A DNA stretch of 64,000 nt. It comes from Bacillus_BU sp051233475 (GTDB lineage: Bacteria > Bacillota > Bacilli > Bacillales > Cytobacillaceae). The notes beneath the pieces were generated by a model. That model did no database searches. It worked only from the letters and a program-made list of their open reading frames with translations, and had not been told where the DNA came from. The position numbers were made by a program, and so were the translations under genes. The DNA lies in NCBI RefSeq assembly GCF_051233475.1, contig NZ_JBKFGH010000026.1, positions 62,001-126,000 of the forward strand, given 5' to 3'. Positions 43,650-52,373 of this stretch are shown one piece after another; position 1 is the first letter of the stretch; each line of letters opens with the position of its first letter.

Positions 43650-44357
43650 ATGGAGCAAACGGAAATGCATATTCTTGAACATGCCGAAGAATTTAGGAGA
43701 AGGCTGATTATCGTGTTAGCCTCATTTGTGATCCTGCTTTTTTCAGCATTTACTTTCGTTGACCGTATATACGAGTGGATCGGTTATTCATCTGAGCAGC
43801 CGATTACAATTTTGGGGCCAAGTGATATTCTATGGATATATTTTATATTAGCAGGGTCGTTTGCCCTTGTTTTAACCATACCTATTGCGATTTATCATGT
43901 ATGGAGATTTGTTTCACCTGCTCTCCAAAAAAATGAAAAGCAAGCAATGATTTTGTATATGCCAGTAATATTGCTATTCTTCGTGTTGGGAATTTCTTTC
44001 GGCTATTTTATCCTTTTTCCGGGAGTCCTATCATTCCTAACTAGTTTAGCATCAGACCAACTGAATACGATGTATACAGCAGAAAAATACTTTAAATTTC
44101 TTCTCAATTTGACTTTGCCAATCGGATTCTTATTTGAGATGCCAATTCTTATTATGCTCCTTACAAAAATAGGAATATTAAATCCCACTCACCTTGCTAA
44201 AACACGGAAGATTTCCTATTTGATTTTGACAATTATTTCTACGATTGTAACACCTCCAGATTTCATTTCTACAATTATTGTCATGGTCCCACTGATTTTA
44301 CTTTATGAGTTAGGGATAGCCCTTTCTAGGGTGGTTTACCGTAAAAAGATTTATTAA
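43650..44357 (+). CDS. tatC: Twin-arginine translocase subunit TatC
   Basis: A 235-residue protein with six transmembrane helices. ILEHAEEFRRRLIIVL is the cytoplasmic N-terminal region that binds the twin-Arg signal; FRRRL and the conserved Glu are visible, as is LPIGFLFEMPILIMLL with the TM4 acidic residue. ATG at 43650 follows AGGAAGGGTGG. With TatA and no TatB it makes a minimal Gram-positive Tat translocase, as B. subtilis TatAd-Cd (with PhoD) and TatAy-Cy (with EfeB). Its operon partner suggests dedication to the oxidase. Confidence 0.93.
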   Translation: MEQTEMHILEHAEEFRRRLIIVLASFVILLFSAFTFVDRIYEWIGYSSEQPITILGPSDILWIYFILAGSFALVLTIPIAIYHVWRFVSPALQKNEKQAMILYMPVILLFFVLGISFGYFILFPGVLSFLTSLASDQLNTMYTAEKYFKFLLNLTLPIGFLFEMPILIMLLTKIGILNPTHLAKTRKISYLILTIISTIVTPPDFISTIIVMVPLILLYELGIALSRVVYRKKIY

Positions 44358-44415
44358 TAGTAGTGTCAATAATTCAAATCGCTTTCGGACGCTGGTTTAA
44401 AATTACCAAGACTTG

Positions 44416-44452
44416 AAAAATGCCATCAACAAAAAATGTTGATGGCACTTTT
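44416..44452 (+). terminator. Terminator of the oxidase-Tat operon
   Basis: TGCCATCAACA-aaaaa-TGTTGATGGCA followed by CTTTTTT. Confidence 0.85.
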
Positions 44453-44465
44453 TTCAGGGATGATT

Positions 44466-44492
44466 CATAGGGATTCATAGGGACGGTTCTCC
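44466..44492. repeat. REP-like fragment
   Basis: CATAGGGACGGTTCTCCTG, a half copy of the GGGACGGTTCT family. The rest of the gap to 44755 contains an imperfect hairpin GGAAGGAT-n-GTTCCTTC with a T-run (44645-44675), possibly a leader attenuator of the prenyl synthase gene. Confidence 0.6.
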
Positions 44493-44755
44493 TGATTTTT
44501 TACAAGATTTTCATAAATGGGCGGTTAAAAACGTTTTGGGGGTTCATTTTTAGAACGATTGACAAAAAATTTTTATTTTCATATAAAATGAACATTGTTT
44601 AGCGAGTCGAAAAAGCTTTACAATAAAAATAATAAAAAAATTTGGAAGGATCTCGGTTCCTTCTATTTTTTAGTGTCCGTAAATATACATATTTATGAAT
44701 TTATCTTTATTGAGTAGAAATAGCCAAGATATCATTAAGTAGAGGAATGTATAGC

Positions 44756-47122
44756 ATGAATAAGGAATTATTGACTAATGCCGATGCATGCTATCGGCTG
44801 GCTGAAGAGAAGGCTGCCCATTATTTTAAATTATTGAAGGAGCAGGTCTCACAAAAGACCTATGCCGCTACCTTAACAAAAGATATTCAATCCTGGAAAC
44901 ATAACCATATTCATCATCATTCCTTATTTTCTATTTTTTCAGGCAGAAAGAGAAAACCGGAGTCCCAGGGGTATCATCATTATATTCAGTGGCTCGACTA
45001 CACGGGCAAGTTAGATCATTACCTTGATCGAAGCATTTCGTATATATTCATGCGGGACCTTGGTAAGGCCCTGGACTCACCAGAAACAAAGCAAAGAGTT
45101 CGAAGTGTAGTGGATAATTTGAAAAAGCATTTGACTGAATCAACCGGAACTGAGTCGTTCAGCATGGCTTGGTTATTCCGGAAGGCTCAGGAGGAAGGTA
45201 TCGAATCCACGATGATTTGGGTGATCGATAAACTTAAAATCGTCTCAGCCAATATACCAATCGGAATGGATGCTGAGCATGCCCAACGCAAACTGATCAA
45301 AATCATTGCCGGTGTTTACATGCACGTCGTAGAAGAAATGGACAGTGAGATTTCACCTGAGGAGCGTTCTCAAAAACTTGATGCCGCGATTAGATTAGGC
45401 TATTCCTATGGTCTGACCTATCCCTTCATTGATGATCTTCTTGACGCCAAAGTTTTATCCGCTCAAGAAAAACAACAATATTCCGATTTGATCCGCACTA
45501 CACTTATCACAGGATCGGTTCCAGAACTGGGAGCATGGACCGGGAAGAACGAGGATTTAATCCGGTTTATTCATTCTGAACTTCGGGAAGCGTTTGAGTA
45601 TATTAAAACGAAGCAAAGACCAGAGACAAGAAAGAGTTTTTTCGAACAAACCTATGTGTTTTTTCAGTCCCAGGAAGTGGACCGTAATAAGGTTTTATCC
45701 AATTCACACTATAGTAATGAGGAACTTTACATACCGATCATTTTGAAATCTTCATACTCACGATTAATTGCCCGTTCTGTAATTGGTGCTCCTGTTAATG
45801 AGGGCTTTGACAATCGAACCTTCTTCTATGGGATTTACAATCAGCTGGCCGATGATTTTACAGATATGTTTGATGACATGGACGCCGGTGCGGTTACACC
45901 CTATACCTATTTTTTGAAGTATCATGACGAGCGTCCAGATCTAATCAATCCCTTTGAATTATACTGGACGGTCATTTCCAATTTGATCCATAACGTATAT
46001 CATTCAGATTCAAAAACATGTGAAGTGATTTTGGATCGGGCAATTAACAGTCTTAAACGGTTTAAAGAAAGAATGGGGATCGATAAATATAATGAGGTGA
46101 TGGATTTTTTTACTTCCGGCACGCCCCAGTTCAACCTTGTTATTCAAAAAATGGTGCGAAAAGCAGATGATGTCGATTTCTTTGATAAACTGCTCCGGGA
46201 TCATATCATTACGATTTTAAAAAATGAACGGAAAGAGCAGGAGGAATTTATCGATACGATCGAATCGGTAAGGGATCAGATCAACGATATTTTAAAAATC
46301 CCCAATACTGATAACGTCTCTTTATTGAAAGAGCCAATTATTGATGCTGCCAATTACAGTCTTGAAGGCGATGGGAAGCGCCTAAGACCAATCATAGCGT
46401 GGGTTGTGGGGGTCAACGAATTTGGATTAAATAAATCGGTTATCGCTCCGCTTTTAAGATCATTAGAGTATATGCATACTGCATCACTGATCTTTGATGA
46501 TTTGCCTTCCCAGGATAATGCTCCCACCCGCCGCGGACGTCCAACCGTCCATCAGGTCTATAATATAGCCATTGCAGAATTAACCGGACTTTATCTAACC
46601 CAGAAGGCGATCGGGGAACAATCATCACTTGATGGATTCGATTCAAAAACGGTGCTTAATTTGATTCAATATTCGACCTATATTACAGAGGAAATGTGCA
46701 AGGGTCAAGCGATGGACTTGGATTCTAAAGGGAAACCATTGGCGCTCGAACAATTGAATTTAATGTGTTTTTATAAAACAGGACTGGCATTCGAGGCTTC
46801 GCTGCTAATGCCGGCTATTCTTGCCAATGCGGAGGAGACAGAAAAGGAAGCTTTAAAAAAATTTGCCCGCCATGCCGGCATCGCGTTCCAAATTAAGGAT
46901 GACTTGCTGGATGTGGAGGGGGATTTAACGCTACTAGGTAAACCTGTCGGCAAAGATGCGGAAAACAATAACGCGACTTTTGTATCCATTTTAGGCTCTG
47001 AAGGTGCCAGAAAGGAAATGTGGGAGCATTATTGTCTGGCAATGGAGGCGCTCGAGCATGTGCCTCGCAATACTACTTTTCTGAAACATCTATTGAATTA
47101 TCTTGTGAATCGGGATCATTAG
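44756..47122 (+). CDS. Two-domain polyprenyl synthase fused to an N-terminal terpene-synthase-like domain
   Basis: A 788-residue protein, more than twice the length of a normal prenyl diphosphate synthase (about 300-350). Residues about 500-788 are a trans-isoprenyl diphosphate synthase: GDGKRLRP (binds IPP phosphate), first Asp-rich motif DDLPSQD (581), RRGRPTVH, and second motif DDLLD (715). Residues 1-500 are all-helical and carry Asp-rich stretches of their own, IDDLLD (225-230) and ADDFTDMFDD (365-374), suggesting a second metal-dependent prenyl-handling domain. I infer a bifunctional enzyme that makes and then converts a prenyl diphosphate. ATG at 44756 follows AGAGGA. It is monocistronic. 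Confidence 0.75.
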   Translation: MNKELLTNADACYRLAEEKAAHYFKLLKEQVSQKTYAATLTKDIQSWKHNHIHHHSLFSIFSGRKRKPESQGYHHYIQWLDYTGKLDHYLDRSISYIFMRDLGKALDSPETKQRVRSVVDNLKKHLTESTGTESFSMAWLFRKAQEEGIESTMIWVIDKLKIVSANIPIGMDAEHAQRKLIKIIAGVYMHVVEEMDSEISPEERSQKLDAAIRLGYSYGLTYPFIDDLLDAKVLSAQEKQQYSDLIRTTLITGSVPELGAWTGKNEDLIRFIHSELREAFEYIKTKQRPETRKSFFEQTYVFFQSQEVDRNKVLSNSHYSNEELYIPIILKSSYSRLIARSVIGAPVNEGFDNRTFFYGIYNQLADDFTDMFDDMDAGAVTPYTYFLKYHDERPDLINPFELYWTVISNLIHNVYHSDSKTCEVILDRAINSLKRFKERMGIDKYNEVMDFFTSGTPQFNLVIQKMVRKADDVDFFDKLLRDHIITILKNERKEQEEFIDTIESVRDQINDILKIPNTDNVSLLKEPIIDAANYSLEGDGKRLRPIIAWVVGVNEFGLNKSVIAPLLRSLEYMHTASLIFDDLPSQDNAPTRRGRPTVHQVYNIAIAELTGLYLTQKAIGEQSSLDGFDSKTVLNLIQYSTYITEEMCKGQAMDLDSKGKPLALEQLNLMCFYKTGLAFEASLLMPAILANAEETEKEALKKFARHAGIAFQIKDDLLDVEGDLTLLGKPVGKDAENNNATFVSILGSEGARKEMWEHYCLAMEALEHVPRNTTFLKHLLNYLVNRDH

Positions 47123-47177
47123 ATGGGCAGGGGTGAGATCACCATATTAATATTAAAGCCTTCAACCATGTGAATTA

Positions 47178-47216
47178 AGTAAAGCCTATCCGACAATCAT
47201 TTTGGATAGGCTTTAT
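47178..47216 (+). terminator. Terminator after the prenyl synthase gene
   Basis: AAAGCCTATCC / GGATAGGCTTT with a 12-nt loop. Confidence 0.75.
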
Positions 47217-47280
47217 CTATTTAAACAAAAATTGAATAGTGATAAAAGGAAATTCTAACAAAAAAAGGAGAAATTTTATT

Positions 47281-47742
47281 ATGTCTTTGAAAAAACTATT
47301 GTTAATAAATATTACGATGATATTATTTTCTTGGTTATCCTTAGCTTTTTTTGGAAAGCGAAATATAAAAAAATTTCTTCCTGCTTCAATCTTTATTTTT
47401 ATATTGGAAGCATTTAATGCTCAAATTGGGAAAAAGAGAAAATGGTGGGTAAATTATAATAATCCAAAATCTTATTTTTCAGGTGAATTTCCTATGAATA
47501 TAGGTCCGTTTTTAGTAGGTACAATGTGGATATTAAAGAAATCCTTCGGTGATTTTAAAAAGTTTATTTTGATTAATGCCTCACTAAACGCTTTCTTTGC
47601 TTTTGTATTAGCTAAAGTAACAGAAAAATTAAAAGTAGTTAAATTAGTCCGTTTAAATGAATTTCAATTTTTTCTATTTATGTTTTACAAAGCTTTTCTC
47701 TTATACGGATTCCAGTATTTGTTTGAAAGAAATAAAGCTTAA
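47281..47742 (+). CDS. Small membrane protein of the PWxTLFF-type paralogous family
   Basis: A 153-residue protein with about five hydrophobic helices. FSWLSLAFFGKRNIKKFLP and KKRKWWVNYNNP align with the copies at 9183 and 31717. AAAAGGAGAAATT precedes the ATG at 47281, preferred over an in-frame start at 47239. Function unknown. Confidence 0.6.
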   Translation: MSLKKLLLINITMILFSWLSLAFFGKRNIKKFLPASIFIFILEAFNAQIGKKRKWWVNYNNPKSYFSGEFPMNIGPFLVGTMWILKKSFGDFKKFILINASLNAFFAFVLAKVTEKLKVVKLVRLNEFQFFLFMFYKAFLLYGFQYLFERNKA

Positions 47743-47811
47743 CTTAGATATTTTAGATTACAAACATTTGGGTTAATTTGTTGATTTTAGCTTAGCGTAC
47801 ATAAAAGGGTA

Positions 47812-47995
47812 TTGATGAGCATATCGAGGAAAACATGAGCATTTATTTTGAAGCTTGTCCCATATATATTTCAACTTGTCCGATATATTTCGAAAGTTGT
47901 CCCATATATTTTGGGAAATGACCCATATATTTCCGGAAATGTCCCATTTACCCATTTAAAGGAGCATAAGGAATTTCCGGTGAGCAAATATATTT
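47812..47995. repeat. 21-bp-phased TGTCC repeat element, copy B
   Basis: TGTCC (TGACC once) begins at 47856, 47877, 47898, 47919 and 47940, an exact 21-bp period. The element is bracketed by GAGCAT and GAGCAAATAT, as copy A at 9736-9965. No gene is present from 47743 to about 48207. Confidence 0.75.
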
Positions 47996-48207
47996 AAGAA
48001 GTTGTAAAAAAACCGCTATTTTTAAAAAGAAAGCCAGATTTTTCTTTGAAAATAAACATTTTTTATAGAAATCAGGGGTGATCTATCAATAAAAGTGTGT
48101 TTTTTTTTAAAATGTTCCCCAAAAATATAAGAAATGCAGCACCTCCTCCTCATAGGCGTTCCCACAATCTAGATCAAATCAACAATATCTAAAAAACTTA
48201 CTAATAC

Positions 48208-48486
48208 AAATTACATAAGCAGCTATTTATTAATATTGAACACACCGCTTCAGCTACTTCTGACATAGAAAAGTTGTATGATGAGTTATTTATTGATCAT
48301 CTTTCTAGTCATAATAACAGGGACCGTCAAGCGGTAGCGAAAGAATATTATAACCGACCTGATAAGGAGGATAATAAACTTGAACGAGTAGATATTCAGG
48401 TAAATTGGCTAAGAGACATTGGTTTTAAGCATTCGGATTGTTATTTTAAGTGGATGGAACTTGCGGTTTTTGGTGGAGTGAAATAA
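48208..48486 (+). pseudogene. 3' remnant of a SAM-dependent methyltransferase gene
   Basis: The open frame reads LFINIEHTASATSDIEKLYDEL and ends VNWLRDIGFKHSDCYFKWMELAVFGG. The EHTASAT and WLREIGF-n-DCYxKWLELALFGG blocks are the C-terminal part of a common Bacillus class I methyltransferase of about 230 residues. The SAM-binding N-terminal part is missing and a stop lies just upstream. It is therefore a truncated remnant. Confidence 0.55.
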
Positions 48487-48620
48487 AAAAATGAAGAGAA
48501 ATCCTTCAAATAAGGAAGGACCGCTTTTTCTTACTCAAGTAACGGATAAGTTTAGTTCAATTAGAAATATATTGGACAAATTAAAATGCCCATCCTATTG
48601 TGGAAGGACATCTTTGGTTA

Positions 48621-49625
48621 TTATTTTTGTTGAGCAATTTCGTTTCTATTTGGAGCAAGAGGTGGTTGTTCTAACCATTTATTTTCCACCATAATATTTA
48701 ACCACTTTTTAGTAAGCATAAGATTTTGTAAAATGGTGCTTTCGTAAGTAGCGACAAGGTCTGTTCTCATTGCAGTTGCTAAACCTGCCCCATGATATGT
48801 TTGTGCAGTTTGGAATAAGAAACCAGTATGATACAACATTAACTTATCGGAAAATGGAGAGTCTGTAGAAGTTGTGACTTCAGTCTCCCACGATTTAGGG
48901 ACCGGTAAATTATCTGTTTGCATAATTTTTGAAAAATCTTTAATTTGTTGATCAGCCTTCTTTTCAGCTCTCTCAAAAAATTCTCTTACTTCTTTTATTT
49001 GTGTGACTTGACCGAATGCGATTGAAAGAGTTTTTGCCATTATACTTTTTTTAAGGTTGAAAGAAATACTTATGATTTCAGTCGCTGCTAACATTCTTCC
49101 CTTTCCGAAAAATCCATCTGAGAAATCTTGGCTGGTAACATATTCAGAGTTTTCAGCAGGATAAAATAAAGGGTCTCTCTGAAAACTTCCTTTTTCAAGC
49201 AATAAATCGATTGTTTGATGATACATCCTTTTTCCATCATTTTCACATTTGTCATAAAAAAACCTTAAGTCCTCTCTGACAGAAACAGCTAATGAAGAGG
49301 AGTGTCCTAGTAAACCGTGTAATGTCATAATGTGTAAATAATTTAAGCAAAAGATATCCGTGAACAACCTTTTTGCACCTTTATTAAGGTCAGATTTAGT
49401 AAACCCAATCGGAACTGGAAATTTTTCATTCTCCAAAAAAGCAGCGATTTGTTGCTTTTGCTTTTCGAAAGTGTTGATCGCATCCTCAAAAATCGCCTTT
49501 ATTGACTCGTCTTCAATAATTGAAAACATATATCTATTTATCATATCAATAGCTGTTCCATTTACATACTCTCCCCACAAAGTTCCTATTTCGGAAGATG
49601 TGAGTTTTAATTTATCCTTTTCCAT
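48621..49625 (-). CDS. DUF3231 family protein, second copy
   Basis: A 334-residue helical protein, homologous along its length to the protein at 2681-3679: SSEIGTLWGEYVNG at the start, PVPIGFTKSDLN, and SPFSDKLMLYHTGF in the second half. Two repeats of about 160 residues are visible. Function unknown. CAGGAGGTGATA upstream of the ATG is a strong ribosome binding site. About 130 bp between the methyltransferase remnant and this gene hold nothing recognised. Confidence 0.8.
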   Translation of the reverse strand: MEKDKLKLTSSEIGTLWGEYVNGTAIDMINRYMFSIIEDESIKAIFEDAINTFEKQKQQIAAFLENEKFPVPIGFTKSDLNKGAKRLFTDIFCLNYLHIMTLHGLLGHSSSLAVSVREDLRFFYDKCENDGKRMYHQTIDLLLEKGSFQRDPLFYPAENSEYVTSQDFSDGFFGKGRMLAATEIISISFNLKKSIMAKTLSIAFGQVTQIKEVREFFERAEKKADQQIKDFSKIMQTDNLPVPKSWETEVTTSTDSPFSDKLMLYHTGFLFQTAQTYHGAGLATAMRTDLVATYESTILQNLMLTKKWLNIMVENKWLEQPPLAPNRNEIAQQK

Positions 49626-49875
49626 ATTATCACCTCCTGAGCTATTATTTACTATTTTTAGGAGAAATATGAATTTTTATCGAGCGAAAGGGAGCGTTTC
49701 TGTTATTAGCAGGATTTTTTAATTTACTTGTTCGTTCAATAAGGTTTCACAGATAATTTCTTGTTACGAGAAGAATATATGTTAAAATTTGGCATGAACA
49801 TAAGCTAGGGAAATGTTTCAAATGTTTTTTGGGCAGAAAAGTCCCTAATATTATCCTAATGAGAGGGTATATAAA

Positions 49876-50667
49876 ATGATTTCACATCGTTTGCTTTCCC
49901 GCGATACAATAATTCAATTAATCCACCAAATTGATAGGGATCAGCACCTACTTTTTTACAGCTATTTAACTCAACGGAAGGAAAAGGTTCAATTTATTGG
50001 TCAATATATAGATAATCAGCTAACGGCTGTCTTAGCATACTTTAGCGGGCTGTCGTTTCCGGCCTTTTCTTTTTACCGCATTCATCATCAGGAAATTTCC
50101 TTTCAAGAACTAATTGCTTTTATAAGAGCGACTGTTCAACTTGAGAAAAATGCTATTTGCGGAACAATCCTCTGTCATCGTGACCTTCAGCTTTTTCAAT
50201 CCTTTGGTCTAATCGCAGGTACCCCAAAACGTTTTTTAACGATGAAGCATCAGGATCAATCAAAGTTGCTAGAAACTAACATAACAGAATTGGTTAAGGA
50301 GAACGAATTTTCCGAGGTGATTGATTTTTTACGAAAAGGAGAAATGAGGTTTTTTACAAGGAGTGAGTTAGAGCGCTGTCCTTTTCTAGGAATTAAGGAT
50401 GGTAGAGAATTTATTGCGGTAGGAGGCTTCCATTTCTATGATCCTCAGCTTGTAGAGCTTGGGAATATCGTTACTAGAATAGATTATCGAGGAAAAGGGC
50501 TGGCTAAGCTGCTGACCAGCAAACTGACACAATTAGGTAAACGACTTTCTTCCGATGTCTATCTCGGTGTATTGGCGGACAATCTGCCGGCTATTCATGT
50601 ATATGAAGGGCTGGGCTATCAAACTATAGCTGAGCTATTTATTGTTGATTTTACATTACATAATTGA
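49876..50667 (+). CDS. GNAT family N-acetyltransferase (two-domain)
   Basis: A 263-residue protein. The C-terminal domain (about 130-263) has the GNAT acetyl-CoA loop IDYRGKGLAKLLTSKL and the closing YLGVLADNLPAIHVYEGLGYQ. The N-terminal 125 residues form a degenerate GNAT-like half (FYRIHHQEIS...). This resembles the DUF-GNAT tandem proteins of bacilli that carry a non-functional first domain. The acceptor is unknown. Confidence 0.8.
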   Translation: MISHRLLSRDTIIQLIHQIDRDQHLLFYSYLTQRKEKVQFIGQYIDNQLTAVLAYFSGLSFPAFSFYRIHHQEISFQELIAFIRATVQLEKNAICGTILCHRDLQLFQSFGLIAGTPKRFLTMKHQDQSKLLETNITELVKENEFSEVIDFLRKGEMRFFTRSELERCPFLGIKDGREFIAVGGFHFYDPQLVELGNIVTRIDYRGKGLAKLLTSKLTQLGKRLSSDVYLGVLADNLPAIHVYEGLGYQTIAELFIVDFTLHN

Positions 50668-50714
50668 ATGCTTTTTTTGAAGAAACGAATAGAAATAATT
50701 AGGGAGCGTTTGTT

Positions 50715-50987
50715 GTGAAAATAAACACTATGTTACTAACAAGTCTTATTTGTTTTGTGTCAGCAATTATTGTTTTTTCAACTGTACCAGCATTTCTAGG
50801 ACCAGCTAGTTTTGTATGTGCAGGTATACTAGCTCTTATATCTATAATTTTACTATGTGCCTTTTTAAAGAAACGATTAACCTTACCGTGGTTAACTGTA
50901 ATATCTATCTTTTTTTCATTGGTATCCTTAATAGCAGCTATTTATATTGCTATTGTTTATATCGGTTTCTTTTTTTTCCATCCATAG
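50715..50987 (+). CDS. Small membrane protein (90 aa)
   Basis: Three hydrophobic helices in 90 residues, starting with GTG at 50715 (AGGGAGCG upstream). No family recognised. It heads a run of three tiny membrane protein genes (to 51636) before a strong terminator. Confidence 0.55.
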   Translation: MKINTMLLTSLICFVSAIIVFSTVPAFLGPASFVCAGILALISIILLCAFLKKRLTLPWLTVISIFFSLVSLIAAIYIAIVYIGFFFFHP

Positions 50988-51051
50988 AGTTTAATAGGGA
51001 ATAGTGAATAGAATATGGAAATTAAGCTACATATCAAAAGGAGTGGAAATC

Positions 51052-51306
51052 TTGAAACTTTTTGGTGTTGCGTTTTTCATTTCAGGGACTATTTTAATAG
51101 GGTTAAGTGGTTTAGAAAAGGTGCTAATTTTTTCAGCTTTCAATGGCACAGTACGTGAAATGGAAGCTCTTATTAATTTAACACCTTCGGAGATTTGGAA
51201 TATCCCTAACCATACTTTTAGCTTGGGATTATTTTTTGTTGTGATTGGTTTAGGTGTATTATTCACAGTAATAAAGGACTTTAAGGTCAAAAAAAAATGG
51301 GACTAA
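51052..51306 (+). CDS. Small membrane protein (84 aa)
   Basis: Two hydrophobic helices separated by a polar loop (NLTPSEIWNIPNHTFSLG) and a basic tail (KVKKKWD). TTG at 51052 is used because AAAGGAGTGG lies just upstream; a longer frame from 51004 lacks a ribosome binding site. Function unknown. Confidence 0.55.
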   Translation: MKLFGVAFFISGTILIGLSGLEKVLIFSAFNGTVREMEALINLTPSEIWNIPNHTFSLGLFFVVIGLGVLFTVIKDFKVKKKWD

Positions 51307-51447
51307 CTGATTTGGATGTTAATTTTTCCTATAAATGAAGTATTTTTAAAAAAATAATATTCTCTAATAACAGATGCAGGTACTCAAATAGAATATTTAA
51401 TTTATTGAGATAAAAATTAAACTACCTTGGAGGATGTGGGTGTGTAA

Positions 51448-51636
51448 ATGATGATATTTCCGTTCATAAGTATATATTTAATGCCTTTTTTAGCTATCAT
51501 TTTCTGTATTAATCTTGTAGAAATTTTAAAGAAAATAAAAAATAACCAGCCTACCATTAAAAACACATTTTGGTTAACAACGTCATTTGTTTTTATTGTA
51601 TGGAGCATAGCTGTAACAACTTCTTATGGATTATAG
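51448..51636 (+). CDS. Small membrane protein (62 aa)
   Basis: Two hydrophobic segments flank a short basic loop (EILKKIKNNQPTIKN). The ribosome binding site is poor (GTGGGTGTG) although a GGAGG lies about 18 nt upstream. Last of three small membrane genes; likely real but with limited support. Confidence 0.45.
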   Translation: MMIFPFISIYLMPFLAIIFCINLVEILKKIKNNQPTIKNTFWLTTSFVFIVWSIAVTTSYGL

Positions 51637-51692
51637 TTTGTCCCGAACGTTCCAAGCGTTTAATGGGACCAAAACGTCCTATTATGAACAAA

Positions 51693-51724
51693 AGAGCACT
51701 GGGGGCAACCCCAGTGCTTTTTGT
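51693..51724. terminator. Terminator between convergent transcripts
   Basis: AGCACTGGGG-gcaa-CCCCAGTGCT followed by TTTTT, a very stable hairpin. Confidence 0.88.
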
Positions 51725-51778
51725 TATAAAAACAGAACTATTTGAATCGATTTAACTAGATAGCTGTATGATCCTCGA

Positions 51779-52363
51779 TCAAACCAAATATTGGTTCGTA
51801 AGCCCAACCGGATTTAGGCAAGTCATCGCCTCCGACATGATACAGACACCCTTAGCACCTGTGTTGGCAATATCTTTTAGACGATTGCTGGTAATGCCGC
51901 CGATGGCAAATACTGGAATCGTAACTGAATCACATACATCCTCAAGGAATGAGAGGCCTCTTGGCGGGACTCCCTTTTTGCAATCCGTTGAAAAGATATG
52001 CCCGGCAATAAGGTAGGAAGCCCCTAATTGCTGGGCTTCGATTGCCTCATCAACCGAATGAATAGAAACTCCTATTTGCTTAAATGGATATAATTCATTT
52101 TTAAAATTCCTAAAGTCAGGCATCGATAAATGAATGTTTGGCAGTTTCATATTTACCGCAACCGAGATATTTTGATTAATAATAAGCGAAACTCCATTTG
52201 CTTGACAGATTGCCATAACTTTTTTTGCCAAAGCCTCGTATTTATCCAGGCTTAAATCTTTTTCTCTCAGCATGATCGCATGTGGTTTACCCTTGGCTAA
52301 TTGCTGAATCCGTTGCAAAAAATCACCTTTACAAAGCGTTCGATTCGTAACTAGAATGAGCAT
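51779..52363 (-). CDS. tenI: Thiazole tautomerase TenI (ThiE-like fold)
   Basis: A 194-residue TIM-barrel of the thiamin phosphate synthase superfamily. KPHAIMLREKDLS, GVSIHSVDEAIEA and GIMSEAMTCLN-type VCIMSEAM segments fit TenI, and the ThiE pyrophosphate residues are only partly conserved. TenI aromatises the thiazole phosphate carboxylate made by ThiG. The last gene of the thiSFGH-tenI operon; TTTAGGAGAACAGTG precedes ATG 52363, which lies 11 nt after the thiH stop. Confidence 0.8.
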   Translation of the reverse strand: MLILVTNRTLCKGDFLQRIQQLAKGKPHAIMLREKDLSLDKYEALAKKVMAICQANGVSLIINQNISVAVNMKLPNIHLSMPDFRNFKNELYPFKQIGVSIHSVDEAIEAQQLGASYLIAGHIFSTDCKKGVPPRGLSFLEDVCDSVTIPVFAIGGITSNRLKDIANTGAKGVCIMSEAMTCLNPVGLTNQYLV

Positions 52364-52373
52364 CACTGTTCTC

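Noticed and set aside
48491..48694. 67-codon frame on the + strand
   Set aside because: Runs into the antisense of the DUF3231 gene and has no recognisable family or good ribosome binding site.
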